From the NCBI GenBank assembly GCA_003577165.1, contig QEUM01000007.1, positions 101,919 to 165,918 of the forward strand: 64,000 nucleotides of DNA, given 5' to 3'. The first letter of the stretch is position 1, and the number at the start of each line of letters is the position of its first letter. Origin of the DNA: Armatimonadota bacterium. Lineage in GTDB: Bacteria; Armatimonadota; Fimbriimonadia; Fimbriimonadales; ATM1. The position numbers were made by a program, and so were the translations under genes. The notes below the pieces were generated by a model. It made no database searches. It had not been told where the DNA came from and saw only the letters and a program-made list of their open reading frames with translations. Shown one piece after another: positions 44,507 to 53,684 of the stretch.

Positions 44507-45474
44507 GTCGCGCATTCGCGAGGATGAGGGGCCTCTCGAATGTGCTCGGGCTGCTGATCGCGCTCGCCGCGATCTTCGCGCTCTTCAGCGCGTTGAGGCC
44601 CGACACGTTTCCGCAGATGAAGAACGTGGAGACGATCGCGCGCCAAACGGCCATCGTCGCAACGGCGACCATTGGGATGACATTTATCATCGTCAGCGGC
44701 GGGATTGATCTTGCCGTCGGATCAGTCGTCGCTTTGGCGACCGTCGTGATGGCCGTGGCTTTGCGCGCGGGCGCCCCCCCGATGGTGGCGCTCCTGCTGG
44801 GAGTGGCGACGGGAGTTCTGTCCGGCTGCGTGACGGGTGCGTTCGTTTCGAAGCTGCGAATCCAGCCCTTCATCGTCACGCTTGGGATATTTTTGATCGC
44901 GCGGGGACTCGCAAAGGGGGTCGCTGCTGAGCAGACCGTGCATGTCGAAACGACGTGGATTCGCAGCCTACTCGCCGTTCTTTCGCCGGACAAGAAGTGG
45001 ATGATTCTCCCCCCCGGAGTGTGGGCCATGCTGGCGCTCGCTGTGTTGATGGCGGCCGTGCTTCGTCACACCACGTTTGGCCGACACGTCGTGGCGGTTG
45101 GCTCAAACGAGTCAGCGGCTCGATTGTGCGGCGTGCCAGTTGGCCGCGTGAAATTCCTGGTGTATGTGCTGGGTGGCGTGTTCACTGGCCTCGCGGGTGT
45201 GATGATGTTTTCCCGCATCACCGTGGGCGACCCGACTGTTGCGATGGGGCTCGAATTGGAAGTGATCGCAGCAGCCGTGATCGGCGGCGCGAGCCTGTCA
45301 GGGGGCCAGGGAACGATCTTGGGGAGCCTGCTTGGCGCACTCATCATGCGTACGATCTCCTCTGGATGCTCGCAATGTGAACTCCCGAACTGGGTTCAGG
45401 AGATCGTGACCGGGGCCATAATCGTAGGAGCCGTGCTTCTCGACAGACTCCGACTCTCACGGCGGGGCGCCTGA
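44503..45474 (+). CDS. Sugar ABC transporter permease (RbsC-like)
   Basis: 323 residues with about eight to ten membrane spans (LSNVLGLLIALAAIFALFSA, ATIGMTFIIVSGGIDLAVGS, VWAMLALAVLMAAVLRHTTF). Family motifs: ISGGIDLAVGSVVAL-like SGGIDLAVGS, GCVTGAFVSKLRIQPFIVTL, RHVVAVGSNESAARLCGVPV and IAAAVIGGASLSGGQGTILG. It completes the importer begun at 42033. A regulator or catabolic kinase is not adjacent; xylB at 3352 is 39 kb away. Confidence 0.92.
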   Translation: MSRAFARMRGLSNVLGLLIALAAIFALFSALRPDTFPQMKNVETIARQTAIVATATIGMTFIIVSGGIDLAVGSVVALATVVMAVALRAGAPPMVALLLGVATGVLSGCVTGAFVSKLRIQPFIVTLGIFLIARGLAKGVAAEQTVHVETTWIRSLLAVLSPDKKWMILPPGVWAMLALAVLMAAVLRHTTFGRHVVAVGSNESAARLCGVPVGRVKFLVYVLGGVFTGLAGVMMFSRITVGDPTVAMGLELEVIAAAVIGGASLSGGQGTILGSLLGALIMRTISSGCSQCELPNWVQEIVTGAIIVGAVLLDRLRLSRRGA

Positions 45475-45540
45475 GAGCAGAACTTCCGAGCAGCCGGTTT
45501 CCGTCTTACAAAGGCGGTGTTGGGATCGGAGGGAATTGGC

Positions 45541-47130
45541 ATGAACGGGATTTCCAGTAGGTTTGCGGGAGTGATCGCCCTGGCCGCGATGGTCAGCGCG
45601 GCTTCGGCTCAGTTCACATCGGATAAGGTGGCGCTGCGCGCGCACATCAACTTGACGCAATTGCAGGCCGCGAATGGGAACAGCTGTTGGGGATACGTTT
45701 CGCCCTCAGGCCGAGAGTATGCGCTGATGGGCTGCAGCAACAAGATCGCCTTCGTCGAGATCACCGATCCGGCCAACCCTGTCTACTTTGCGAGCATCCC
45801 GCATACGTCTTCCCTGTGGGCTGATGTGAAGGTTTACGGGAACTACGCGTACGTCGTGTCGGAAGCGAGCGGAGTCGGAATTCAAGTGATCGATCTTTCC
45901 GATATCGACAATCACGACGTGACGCTGGTTCGAACGATCACGAATCCTGGACGCAGCCACAACGTCGCGGTCGACACGGTCAGCGGCTACCTTTACACTT
46001 GCGGCTCGAATGAGGGTTCCGGAACAACGATGTGCTTCAGCCTCGCGAATCCAGCGAATCCGGTGCGCGTCGGCCCGAATTCGATGACTCCGACGTACCA
46101 GCACGACATCATGCCGTACACCTACACTTCTGGGCCGTACGCCGGGCGCCAAGTTCTGTTCGGATCGAGCACGAGCCGCGGGATCGAGATTTACGACGTC
46201 ACGAACAAGAACAGCCCGTTCCTCATCAAGCGGGTGCCGTACCCGAATATCGGTTACTGCCACCAGGCGTGGCTCAGCCGGGATGAGAAGTATCTTTATG
46301 TGGACGATGAATTCGACGAGGAGGAACTCAACGTTCCGACGCGGACGATCGTCATCGACGTATCGAGCCTGGAGACCGCGTTCTTCGTTCGGACGTTCTC
46401 CAGCGGAATGCCTTCAACAGATCACAACCAGTATCAGATTCACGGTTTCCTGTATCAAGCGAACTACACCTCTGGCCTGAGAATTTTCGACACAAACGAC
46501 AATCCGACTAATCCGGTGCAGGTCGGCTGGTTCGACACCTATCCCGCCAACAACCAGGTCGGATACCACGGAGCGTGGAACACCTATCCCTTCTTCCCGA
46601 GCGGCGTCGTGATCGTGAGCGACATCGAGGGCGGGTTGTTCATCCTCGATCCCGGCGAGGCGGTGACGCGCGTCGTGAGTCCTGATGTGATGAACATCCT
46701 GCGCGGCGCGCTGCTGTCCGGCGGCTTGAATGAGTTAAAGCAGAGCGACAATCAGTATGTGAAAATTCGACGGGGCGTGGGTGCAAGTCCGAGCGATCCA
46801 CCTCTTCAGGTGCTGTTCGAATCCGTCGCTCCCTCCGAGTCGCCGCATATGTTCACGTTCGCACTGGAGGCGTCAGTGAACACTCCCGGTCTCGCGCAGC
46901 GCATCGAACTGTTCAACTTCGCGACCAACAGTTGGGAAACTTTGGATTCGCAAACCGCTTCCACCACGGACGCGACGCGCGTGGTGAACATCGCGTCGAA
47001 TCGGAGCGCGTATGTGGAGCCGGGGACGCGGAAGGTCAGGGCCAAGGTGTCCTATTCCGCTGTTGGACCGACTTCGGGCGCATCGTGGGTAGCGCAGATC
47101 GATCGCGTGACGTGGACCCTGCGCCCGTAG
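45541..47130 (+). CDS. Choice-of-anchor B family secreted protein (LVIVD repeats)
   Basis: 529 residues from ATG 45541 with GGAGGG upstream. Signal peptide (SSRFAGVIALAAMVSAASAQ). The repeat domain (about 20-380) has the TIGR04312-type blades: CWGYVSPSGREYALMGCSNK, AFVEITDPANPVYFASIPHT, YVVSEASGVGIQVIDLSDI, SHNVAVDTVSGYLYTCGSNE, YCHQAWLSRDEKYLYVDDEF, VIVSDIEGGLFILDPG. In other lineages the domain is followed by varied sorting signals, hence the name. Here residues 388-529 are instead the domain shared with the protein at 20936. Probably a surface or released protein. Confidence 0.82.
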   Translation: MNGISSRFAGVIALAAMVSAASAQFTSDKVALRAHINLTQLQAANGNSCWGYVSPSGREYALMGCSNKIAFVEITDPANPVYFASIPHTSSLWADVKVYGNYAYVVSEASGVGIQVIDLSDIDNHDVTLVRTITNPGRSHNVAVDTVSGYLYTCGSNEGSGTTMCFSLANPANPVRVGPNSMTPTYQHDIMPYTYTSGPYAGRQVLFGSSTSRGIEIYDVTNKNSPFLIKRVPYPNIGYCHQAWLSRDEKYLYVDDEFDEEELNVPTRTIVIDVSSLETAFFVRTFSSGMPSTDHNQYQIHGFLYQANYTSGLRIFDTNDNPTNPVQVGWFDTYPANNQVGYHGAWNTYPFFPSGVVIVSDIEGGLFILDPGEAVTRVVSPDVMNILRGALLSGGLNELKQSDNQYVKIRRGVGASPSDPPLQVLFESVAPSESPHMFTFALEASVNTPGLAQRIELFNFATNSWETLDSQTASTTDATRVVNIASNRSAYVEPGTRKVRAKVSYSAVGPTSGASWVAQIDRVTWTLRP

Positions 47131-47133
47131 AGT

Positions 47134-48387
47134 TTACTGGCGAGCGGGGGCGACGAGCACCCACCAGCGGAAGACCTCGTGTTCCATGCCGCGGCCCGAG
47201 TAGAGGGGCTTCGTCGGCGTCGCGAGATCTTGGCGGTGGTGACGGAAGTTGTCGTACGTCGTCGATGCGATGATCCGCGATCCGGCGGGCACCCGAACGG
47301 GCGATGCGAGGTTGTACGCCCCACCCCAATACATATCCCAAGACGGGATGAGGACGATGTTCTTGGGTTCTCCGTCGGGCGGAACGAGAATGCACTTCGC
47401 CATCGTCGCTTGGTATCTCGCTTCCGGCTGAGCGGCGAAGACGTCGATTGCCTTGTCAGTCGTCCACGGATCGCTCAGTTCGAGGGATACCGCTGGTGGG
47501 ATTTCGAAGTACTCCCTTCCGAAACGCAGCCAGGTCGCGCGTCTCGTGCCGGGCGAAGTCGCGAGGTGGAAGCCCAACCGCACGGAGGCGTCCTCCGGTT
47601 TGCCGGTGGGGTAGTAGAGCACTTGAACGACCAACTTCGCGCGCGGGGGGATGCGGATCGCAGCGTCGTCGAGTAGCAACGGGTTGTAACCGGGCGCCCA
47701 CGCCGCCAACATCTCGATGCCGTCTCCATAGAGGCTGCCGAATGTCGAAATAGGCTTGCCGGTGGAGACGGCCTCGTCCCACAGCGCGCCGTTCATGTCG
47801 CAGAAGACGATCACCTGGCGCACGGCGCGTTTGGCGGCAGGCAGAGCCTCGAAGCCGCGCACCAAAAGTTCGCGGTCGTTGTCCATTTCGATCGGGTACG
47901 CGTTCCAGTACGCCCCCCCCTCGGCGGACGTCGTGAATCCGGAGCCGGCCCGAATTTCTGTCTGAGGCTCTCCGAGTCGCCAAGACGAAGGGAAGTCGGG
48001 GGGCGCAATCCTGCTTTCTGGTCGGCCTTCGGGAAGGGATGCGCGAACCCAGCGCTGGAGGGCGACGAGTTCCTCGTCCGTTAACTTTGGCTCGGTGATG
48101 ATCGTCCCGAAATCCGATTCGCCTCTTGTCGGTGGCATCGCGCGTCGCATCGTCACGGTGAGAACGAGATCGTATCGCTTTCGAACGTCCTCGTAACTCA
48201 CGAGAGGAAACGGAGCGACGCCCCCCTCGTGATGGCATGGCGCACACTTCCGGATGAGAATGGGAGCGATCCGCTCATTGAAGGTCGGGGGGGTTTGTCC
48301 GGTCTGCGCCTTGATTCCGACGAGCGCCGCGAGGGCGGTGAACGACACAGGAAGCACGGAACTCCAGAGAGGCCGACGGTCGTCCAT
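47134..48387 (-). CDS. Exported c-type cytochrome fused to a copper monooxygenase-like domain
   Basis: 417 residues. N-terminal signal or anchor, then a haem-binding site CAPCHH in IAPILIRKCAPCHHEGGVAP, the pattern of Planctomycete-type cytochromes. The rest recalls the domain of ascorbate-dependent type II copper monooxygenases (VIVFCDMNGALWDE, AWAPGYNPLLLDDAAIRIPP, KLVVQVLYYPTGKPEDASVR, MAKCILVPPDGEPKNIVLIP, WDMYWGGAYNL), but the His ligands are sparse (a DNFRHHRQDL and GMEHEVF remain), so catalysis is doubtful. Divergent from a redoxin gene 11 nt away; in related bacteria these modules are often fused. Confidence 0.65.
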   Translation of the reverse strand: MDDRRPLWSSVLPVSFTALAALVGIKAQTGQTPPTFNERIAPILIRKCAPCHHEGGVAPFPLVSYEDVRKRYDLVLTVTMRRAMPPTRGESDFGTIITEPKLTDEELVALQRWVRASLPEGRPESRIAPPDFPSSWRLGEPQTEIRAGSGFTTSAEGGAYWNAYPIEMDNDRELLVRGFEALPAAKRAVRQVIVFCDMNGALWDEAVSTGKPISTFGSLYGDGIEMLAAWAPGYNPLLLDDAAIRIPPRAKLVVQVLYYPTGKPEDASVRLGFHLATSPGTRRATWLRFGREYFEIPPAVSLELSDPWTTDKAIDVFAAQPEARYQATMAKCILVPPDGEPKNIVLIPSWDMYWGGAYNLASPVRVPAGSRIIASTTYDNFRHHRQDLATPTKPLYSGRGMEHEVFRWWVLVAPARQ

Positions 48388-48398
48388 ACTGATACAAG

Positions 48399-48983
48399 GT
48401 GTTTACCGGAATTCTCGCTCTCGTCGCCCTGGGCTCATGCCTTGCTCAGGCGAAGCCGTTTCCTGACAAAGCGCTCGGCCTGACTTCCGTCAGGGCGCTC
48501 GATGGGTCGGCGGTGAACATTCGCGCCGAACTGCCCTCCTGCTTTTTCTTCATAACGGTCGATTGCCCGATCGCGAACCGGTACGCGCCTGAGATCTCGC
48601 GGATCGTCAAGGAGTATTCGCGTCGTCAGGTGGATTTCTATATCGTATATGTGGATCCGGCGCACGGAGTCGAAGCTGTGGAGAAGCACGCACGGGAGTT
48701 TGGGCTGAAGGCGACGATCGTGCGTGATGTCAAGCATGAAGTCGTTCGCAAGGTGTTCGCCTCGATTACTCCTGAGGTGGCGGTCGTTCGAGGAGACGCC
48801 CTGCTTTATCGCGGGCGGATTGACGGGTCATACGTCGAGCACGGACCACCCGTAAGGACCCCGTATCGAAAGGACTTGCGAATCGCGCTGGACGAACTTC
48901 TCGGAGGGGGGAAGGTGACGGTGAAAGAGACGACGGCAGTCGGCTGTCCTATTCCGCCGGTTGGAGCCGAGCCTCGAACCTGA
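48399..48983 (+). CDS. Secreted redoxin-domain (thioredoxin-like) protein
   Basis: 194 residues from a GTG at 48399. Signal peptide (VFTGILALVALGSCLAQA), then a thioredoxin-like fold: LPSCFFFITVDCPIANRYAP, VDFYIVYVDPAHGVEAVEKH, ASITPEVAVVRGDALLYRGR, IDGSYVEHG. The usual CxxC is reduced to DCPIA with one cysteine, as in the redoxin part of Planctomycete redoxin-cytochrome fusions. It probably works with the divergent cytochrome gene. Its last 35 nt overlap the end of the convergent methyltransferase gene. Confidence 0.7.
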   Translation: MFTGILALVALGSCLAQAKPFPDKALGLTSVRALDGSAVNIRAELPSCFFFITVDCPIANRYAPEISRIVKEYSRRQVDFYIVYVDPAHGVEAVEKHAREFGLKATIVRDVKHEVVRKVFASITPEVAVVRGDALLYRGRIDGSYVEHGPPVRTPYRKDLRIALDELLGGGKVTVKETTAVGCPIPPVGAEPRT

Positions 48984-49818
48984 TGCCGGGAGCGTTCGCA
49001 AACCGGGATCTCATCACGTCGTAGGCGTCTTTCGAGCAGTCGACGAGCAGGAACCTGCGCCCCAACTCGAGGGCGGCTGCGCCCGCAGTGCCACTCCCCG
49101 CGAAGAAGTCGAGGACGATGCCGTCGGGCGGGCAGGATGCCGCAATCATGCGCTTCAAGATCGCGACGGGCTTCTGCGTTGGATATCCGGTCTTTTCCTT
49201 ACCGGTCGGGGACACGATCGTGTGCCACCACGTGTCTGTCGGGGTCTTGCCGCGTTCTCTCTTTTCCTCCGTGACCAGGCTCGGCGCCATGTAGGGGATC
49301 CTCTCAACTTCGTCGAGCGAAAAGTAGTAGTTCTTTGGGTCCTTGACGTAAAGAAAGATGTTGTCGTGCTTGGTAGGCCAGCGTTTCGTTGCGCGACCGC
49401 CGTAATCGTATGCCCAGATGATCTCATTCAGAAAGCTATCGCGGCCGAAGATTTCGTCGAGCAGAATCTTGCAGTAGTGCGCTTCGCGATAGTCTATGTG
49501 AAAGTAGAGGCTTCCGTGCGAGGCGAGCACGCGCTTCGCCTCCAAGAGCCGGGGCTGCAAGAAGCCGAGATAGTCGTCGAAGGAGTCGTCATAAGACCTC
49601 GATGAGACGACCTTGCTTTCGTACTTCTTTCCCTTGAAACCGGTCCTGCCTCCCGATTCCGATTCGCGGGTTTCGATTGCGTCGAGACTGCGCGGCGACC
49701 CTGTGTTGAAGGGAGGGTCTATGTAGATCAGATCAATGCTTGCGTCCGGAAGATCGCGAAGAAGATGGAGGTTCTCTCCGAGCAGTACAAGTCCGCGCTC
49801 GATTTCGGAGAGTTGCAT
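48949..49818 (-). CDS. Site-specific DNA methyltransferase (beta class, N6-adenine type)
   Basis: 289 residues from ATG 49818, the start best matching family openings (MQLSEIERGLVLLGENLHLL); an upstream ATG at 49890 would overlap the divergent gene. Catalytic motif IV YIDPPFNTGSP (residues 32-42) precedes the SAM motif I DFFAGSGTAGAAALELGRRF near 245, giving beta-class order. Also FLQPRLLEAKRVLASHGSLY, NEIIWAYDYGG and GYPTQKPVAILKRMI. DPPF suggests N6-adenine methylation. No restriction endonuclease gene is adjacent, so it may be solitary. Confidence 0.85.
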   Translation of the reverse strand: MQLSEIERGLVLLGENLHLLRDLPDASIDLIYIDPPFNTGSPRSLDAIETRESESGGRTGFKGKKYESKVVSSRSYDDSFDDYLGFLQPRLLEAKRVLASHGSLYFHIDYREAHYCKILLDEIFGRDSFLNEIIWAYDYGGRATKRWPTKHDNIFLYVKDPKNYYFSLDEVERIPYMAPSLVTEEKRERGKTPTDTWWHTIVSPTGKEKTGYPTQKPVAILKRMIAASCPPDGIVLDFFAGSGTAGAAALELGRRFLLVDCSKDAYDVMRSRFANAPGIRFEARLQPAE

Positions 49819-49888
49819 CGCGGGCAATGTACCCTCGGCAAGGCACGCGGAAGGTTGGGGCGTGGGGCCATTCGTGTCAAGATGGGCC

Positions 49889-50305
49889 ATGCGGGTGCTG
49901 CTGCTGAAGTTCTGCGATTACGCCTGCCGGGTGGACGGTGCGAAGGGGTCCGTCATCGGAATGTTCGACACGATCGGCGGGCCGGAGTTCCCCCTCACGC
50001 ATCCGACTTTCTTCATCACCGCCGAGTTCGAATTCGAGCCGTATGAGTCGGGCTCGACGGCGGAGGTGAAGATGATCCTGATTGACGAGGACGGCAAGCA
50101 GTTAATGGGGGTGGAAGGCGAGTTCGTGATTCCGAGGAGCATCGAAGGCCGGCCCGTGACTCTCTTCGAGATGTTCCGCATCGACGGGCTCACATTTCCC
50201 AGGCCCGGCCACTATCGGCTCGACGTCATCTACAACGGTGAGCCGATAGCGGAGGCGCGGCTGGCGCTCATCCAAGGTCCGCATCCCGCCGGGCCGCCAA
50301 GATAG
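49889..50305 (+). CDS. DUF6941-type small protein
   Basis: 138 residues from ATG 49889. Pattern recalled from DUF6941: MRVLLLKFCDYACRVDGAKG, SVIGMFDTIGGPEFPLTHPT, FFITAEFEFEPYESGS, VKMILIDEDGKQL, FPRPGHYRLDVIYNGEPIAE. Predicted to be a soluble beta-sandwich. Function unknown. It precedes ftsY by 21 nt and may be in the same transcript. Confidence 0.65.
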   Translation: MRVLLLKFCDYACRVDGAKGSVIGMFDTIGGPEFPLTHPTFFITAEFEFEPYESGSTAEVKMILIDEDGKQLMGVEGEFVIPRSIEGRPVTLFEMFRIDGLTFPRPGHYRLDVIYNGEPIAEARLALIQGPHPAGPPR

Positions 50306-50326
50306 GGCGGGATATACTCGGCCCGC

Positions 50327-51208
50327 ATGCGCCTGGGCATCTTCCGCGGACTTCGAGATCGAATCGACCGGCTTTTCGGCAGGGGAGTCGTCGACGAGGC
50401 GCTGTTCGAAGAACTTGAAGAGGCGCTGCTTTCTGCGGATGTCGGAGTGACCACCACGCACGACATTCTCGACGCGCTTCGAGAACACGTGAAGAAGAAC
50501 CGAGTCAAAAGCGCGGGTGACATACGATCCGAGTTGGCGGCTCAAATCTCGAGCCGACTGCAGGACGAAGCCGGAGAGCTCGCGATCTCGCCGAATCCGC
50601 CCACCGTGTACCTCTTCATCGGCGTGAACGGCGCAGGGAAGACGACGACCATCGCGAAGTTGGGGCACAGTTTAATCCAGGGAGGGAAGAAGGTGCTGTT
50701 CGCAGCAGGGGACACGTTTCGTGCCGCAGCGATCGAGCAGTTGGAGACTTGGGCGAAGCGAGTTGGTGCGGACTTCGTGCGCGGCGCGCCCGGGGGGGAT
50801 TCTGCCGCGGTGATCTTCGACGCGATCACGGCCGCGAAGGCGCGCGGAGCGGACTACGTGCTCGCCGACACCGCTGGCAGGCAGCACACGAAAGCCTCGT
50901 TGATGAGCGAACTTTCAAAAGTCATCAAGGTCGCAGAAAAGGCGGCAGGAAGGCCGCCGGACGAGGTGCTGCTCGTATTGGATGGAAACACCGGCCAGAA
51001 CGCGATCCGTCAAGCGGAAGAGTTCGCGAAAGCGGCGGGAGTCACTGGGGCAGTGATCACGAAGTTGGACGGAACCCCAAAGGGGGGGGCCGTCATCGGC
51101 GTCAAGGAGAAACTTGGCATTCCGGTGAAACTCGTCGGGCTCGGAGAACATCCTGGAGACCTTCGGGCGTTCGACCCGGAAGAATTCGCCCACGAACTGA
51201 TCGGATGA
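50327..51208 (+). CDS. ftsY: Signal recognition particle receptor FtsY
   Basis: 293 residues: the NG domain without a long acidic A domain, as in many bacteria. N domain LEEALLSADVGVTTTHDILD; G domain: P-loop GVNGAGKTTTIAKLG, AAGDTFRAAAIEQLETWAKR, DYVLADTAGRQHTKASLMSE, LLVLDGNTGQNAIRQAEEFA, ITKLDGTPKGGAVIGVKEKL, GLGEHPGDLRAFDPEEFAHE. Position DTAGR-Q-HTK usually has Leu. It delivers SRP-ribosome complexes to SecYEG. Its stop overlaps the next start (ATGA). Confidence 0.95.
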   Translation: MRLGIFRGLRDRIDRLFGRGVVDEALFEELEEALLSADVGVTTTHDILDALREHVKKNRVKSAGDIRSELAAQISSRLQDEAGELAISPNPPTVYLFIGVNGAGKTTTIAKLGHSLIQGGKKVLFAAGDTFRAAAIEQLETWAKRVGADFVRGAPGGDSAAVIFDAITAAKARGADYVLADTAGRQHTKASLMSELSKVIKVAEKAAGRPPDEVLLVLDGNTGQNAIRQAEEFAKAAGVTGAVITKLDGTPKGGAVIGVKEKLGIPVKLVGLGEHPGDLRAFDPEEFAHELIG

Positions 51209-52104
51209 GGATCTGGATCGCACCCTTCTTTCTGCTCGTCGGATGTTCGGGCGTCACCGAACCGGCAAGTCCGCCTGTCTACGCGATGTTCGTGCCGGAG
51301 GGGGAGAGCGAGTGGCGGACGGAGGTCGGCGAGGGATTCAAGGCCGGGGCCGCTCAGTTCGGAGAGAAGGCGATCCTCATCCCGTATTCGACCTCGCAAT
51401 TGCGAACGGCGAAAGATAAGTTGGGCGACGTGCCGAGCCTTGATCACTTGGCGGTCACGGTCGTCGCCCTTGACAGCCAGGCTGCGGCCGAATTGGCGGA
51501 GGCGTTTACGGAAGCGGGGCGGCCCGTCGTCACCGTCGGGGTCGATGCCGCTGCGAGCGGCCGCGTGGCGACGGTCACCTTCGACTGCGATGCCATCGCA
51601 AAGCTCTGGAACATCCGTCGTGAGCAGACGACGCCGAACGCGAAGAACATCCTGTTCGTGTTCAGCGATGATCCGATTCCGAGGAAGATACTCGAGAGTG
51701 AGGTGTTTCGACGCTCGTCTGAGTGGAAGGAGTTTCGTCCGAAGTTTCTTTCGCTCGACGAGGTCGACGAAGAGTCGCTTGCGTGGGCGGACGCTGTCAC
51801 GCCGGTCGGGGAGGTCGCCTACCTGGCGCTCAGGGAGCGCGGCGACAAGCCCCTGATTCCGGTCTCGTCGTGCGAGAGCGTTCTCCGGGACGCAGAAGGC
51901 GGAGCGATTGCAAACGCGATCACGCCCAACTACTTCGATCTCGGACTCCGGGCGTTTCGGCTTGCGAGAGAGCATTACGTGACCGCGGGTTTGGGAACCG
52001 TTGCCCTCGCGCTTCACCCGAACGAGGTCGATCAAGAGTCCGTGCAGATTTATCGCGATCGGCGGAGGCACGTTCCCGACATCGTGAGGAAGCCTCGCAA
52101 GTGA
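51205..52104 (+). CDS. Orphan periplasmic-binding-protein-like lipoprotein
   Basis: 299 residues from ATG 51205 (overlaps ftsY stop). Lipoprotein signal MRIWIAPFFLLVGCSG. The body resembles a type I sugar-binding fold (YAMFVPEGESEWRTEVGEGF, KAGAAQFGEKAILIPYSTSQ, PVVTVGVDAAASGRVATVTF, NILFVFSDDPIPRKILESEV), but no transporter genes are nearby. It may be a receptor or a diverged binding protein. Its stop overlaps the start of the DUF503 gene (GTGA). Confidence 0.6.
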   Translation: MRIWIAPFFLLVGCSGVTEPASPPVYAMFVPEGESEWRTEVGEGFKAGAAQFGEKAILIPYSTSQLRTAKDKLGDVPSLDHLAVTVVALDSQAAAELAEAFTEAGRPVVTVGVDAAASGRVATVTFDCDAIAKLWNIRREQTTPNAKNILFVFSDDPIPRKILESEVFRRSSEWKEFRPKFLSLDEVDEESLAWADAVTPVGEVAYLALRERGDKPLIPVSSCESVLRDAEGGAIANAITPNYFDLGLRAFRLAREHYVTAGLGTVALALHPNEVDQESVQIYRDRRRHVPDIVRKPRK

Positions 52105-52388
52105 CCGTCCACGTCGCGCTCATCGTGGCGACGCTCAGCCTGCCGTGGGCCAACTCCCTCAAGGAGAAGCGGAGCGTTTTGCGGCCCTTGCTGGAGAGAA
52201 TCAGGCGTGATTACCGATGCAGCGTCTGTGAAGCCGGCCTTGCCAACTCCCATCGTGGTGCGGAGATCGCAATCGCCCTCGTCGGAACATCCCGGCGGGG
52301 GATCGAGAGGACGAAGGCGGCAATCGAAACGACGGTCTCCGATTGGCCTAACGTCGAAACGGTCGAGTTCTGCTTCGAGTGGCTCTGA
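52101..52388 (+). CDS. DUF503 (YlxP-like) protein
   Basis: 95 residues from a GTG at 52101, four-base overlap with the preceding stop. Family pattern: [81 protein letters not shown] small ferredoxin-like-fold protein, often next to rbfA, infB or truB, suggesting a link to ribosome maturation. Ends just before trpB. Confidence 0.8.
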   Translation: MTVHVALIVATLSLPWANSLKEKRSVLRPLLERIRRDYRCSVCEAGLANSHRGAEIAIALVGTSRRGIERTKAAIETTVSDWPNVETVEFCFEWL

Positions 52389-52402
52389 AGCATAATGTCG
52401 CA

Positions 52403-53590
52403 ATGCCCACCGACCTAAGAGAAAGCGCGGGGAGATTTGGACCGTACGGCGGCAGGTACGTACCCGAGACGCTCATCCCGGCGCTGGACGAACTCTCCGA
52501 AGCGCTCGAAAGGTATTGGGCCGACAGCGATTTTCGCGAAGAACTGCGTTCCTATCACAGACATGTCATCGGTCGCCCGACGCCGCTCACGCATGCGCGC
52601 CGCATATCGAGTGAACTCGGATTCGACGTGTTCGTAAAGAGGGAGGATCTGTGTCACACGGGATCGCACAAACTCAATAACGCTCTTGGTCAGGCGCTGC
52701 TCGCGAGAAGGATGGGGAAGCAGAGGATCATCGCGGAAACAGGGGCGGGCCAGCATGGCGTCGCGACCGCGACGGTGTGCGCGATGTTCGGGCTCGAATG
52801 CGTCGTGTACATGGGCGAAGAGGACGTTCGTCGGCAAGAGATCAACGTGTTCCGCATGCGATTGCTCGGCGCGACGGTCGTGCCCGTGTCATCGGGCACG
52901 AAGACGCTCAAGGACGCGACGAATGAGGCGATGCGAGATTGGGTGACCAATGTCGAGAGCACGCACTACATCGTCGGCTCCTGCGTAGGGCCGCACCCTT
53001 ATCCCTCGATGGTTCGCAGGTTTCAAGAGGTTATCGGGATTGAGTGCCGGGAGCAGATTGTCAAACAGGCGGGGAGGCTTCCGGACGCGGCGTTTGCTTG
53101 CGTCGGGGGGGGATCAAACGCGATCGGTTTCTTCAGCGGGTTCCTTGCGGATGAGTCCGTGCAGTTGATCGGAGTTGAAGCCGGGGGGAGGGGGCTGGAT
53201 TCGGGCGAGCATGCCGCTCCGCTCACGTCCGGGGCGCCTGGCGTGCTCCACGGTTCGTTCAGTTATTTGATGCAGGACGACGACGGGCAAGTGCTTCCCA
53301 CGCACTCGATCTCTGCCGGGCTCGACTATCCGGGCGTCGGGCCCGAACACTCGTTCCTCAAGGACTCGGGCCGCGCCGTGTACGTCGCCGCGACGGATGG
53401 GGAGGCGCTCGACGCCTTCGTTTGGCTTTCGCGCATGGAGGGGTTGATCCCCGCCTTCGAGTCGGCGCATGCTTTCGCGGCGCTTCGAACGTATCCAGTC
53501 CCCAAGGGAGGCGTCGCCGTCGTGAACCTGAGCGGTCGAGGCGACAAGGACATGGCGGTCGCCGCTCAGACGCTGCACCTCGGGGATTGA
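52403..53590 (+). CDS. trpB: Tryptophan synthase beta chain
   Basis: 395 residues from ATG 52403 (an in-frame GTG at 52379 overlaps DUF503). TrpB1 features: [40 protein letters not shown] with the PLP lysine, [76 protein letters not shown], and [15 protein letters not shown] at the end. Makes tryptophan from indole and serine. No trpA or other trp gene is adjacent, although trpA usually follows trpB. Confidence 0.95.
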   Translation: MPTDLRESAGRFGPYGGRYVPETLIPALDELSEALERYWADSDFREELRSYHRHVIGRPTPLTHARRISSELGFDVFVKREDLCHTGSHKLNNALGQALLARRMGKQRIIAETGAGQHGVATATVCAMFGLECVVYMGEEDVRRQEINVFRMRLLGATVVPVSSGTKTLKDATNEAMRDWVTNVESTHYIVGSCVGPHPYPSMVRRFQEVIGIECREQIVKQAGRLPDAAFACVGGGSNAIGFFSGFLADESVQLIGVEAGGRGLDSGEHAAPLTSGAPGVLHGSFSYLMQDDDGQVLPTHSISAGLDYPGVGPEHSFLKDSGRAVYVAATDGEALDAFVWLSRMEGLIPAFESAHAFAALRTYPVPKGGVAVVNLSGRGDKDMAVAAQTLHLGD

Positions 53591-53684
53591 CGGCCCCTGA
53601 GCGGGCCATAATTGGGGCGGCCCGCAGTCCTCAAGGTGATCACGCAGGCAGCAGCGATATGCGCGGCCATGTGCGCCATGAACC

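Noticed and set aside
50870..50890. DTAGRQ instead of DTAGRL in FtsY as a loss of GTPase function
   Set aside because: All catalytic residues of the G domain are intact; this position tolerates change.
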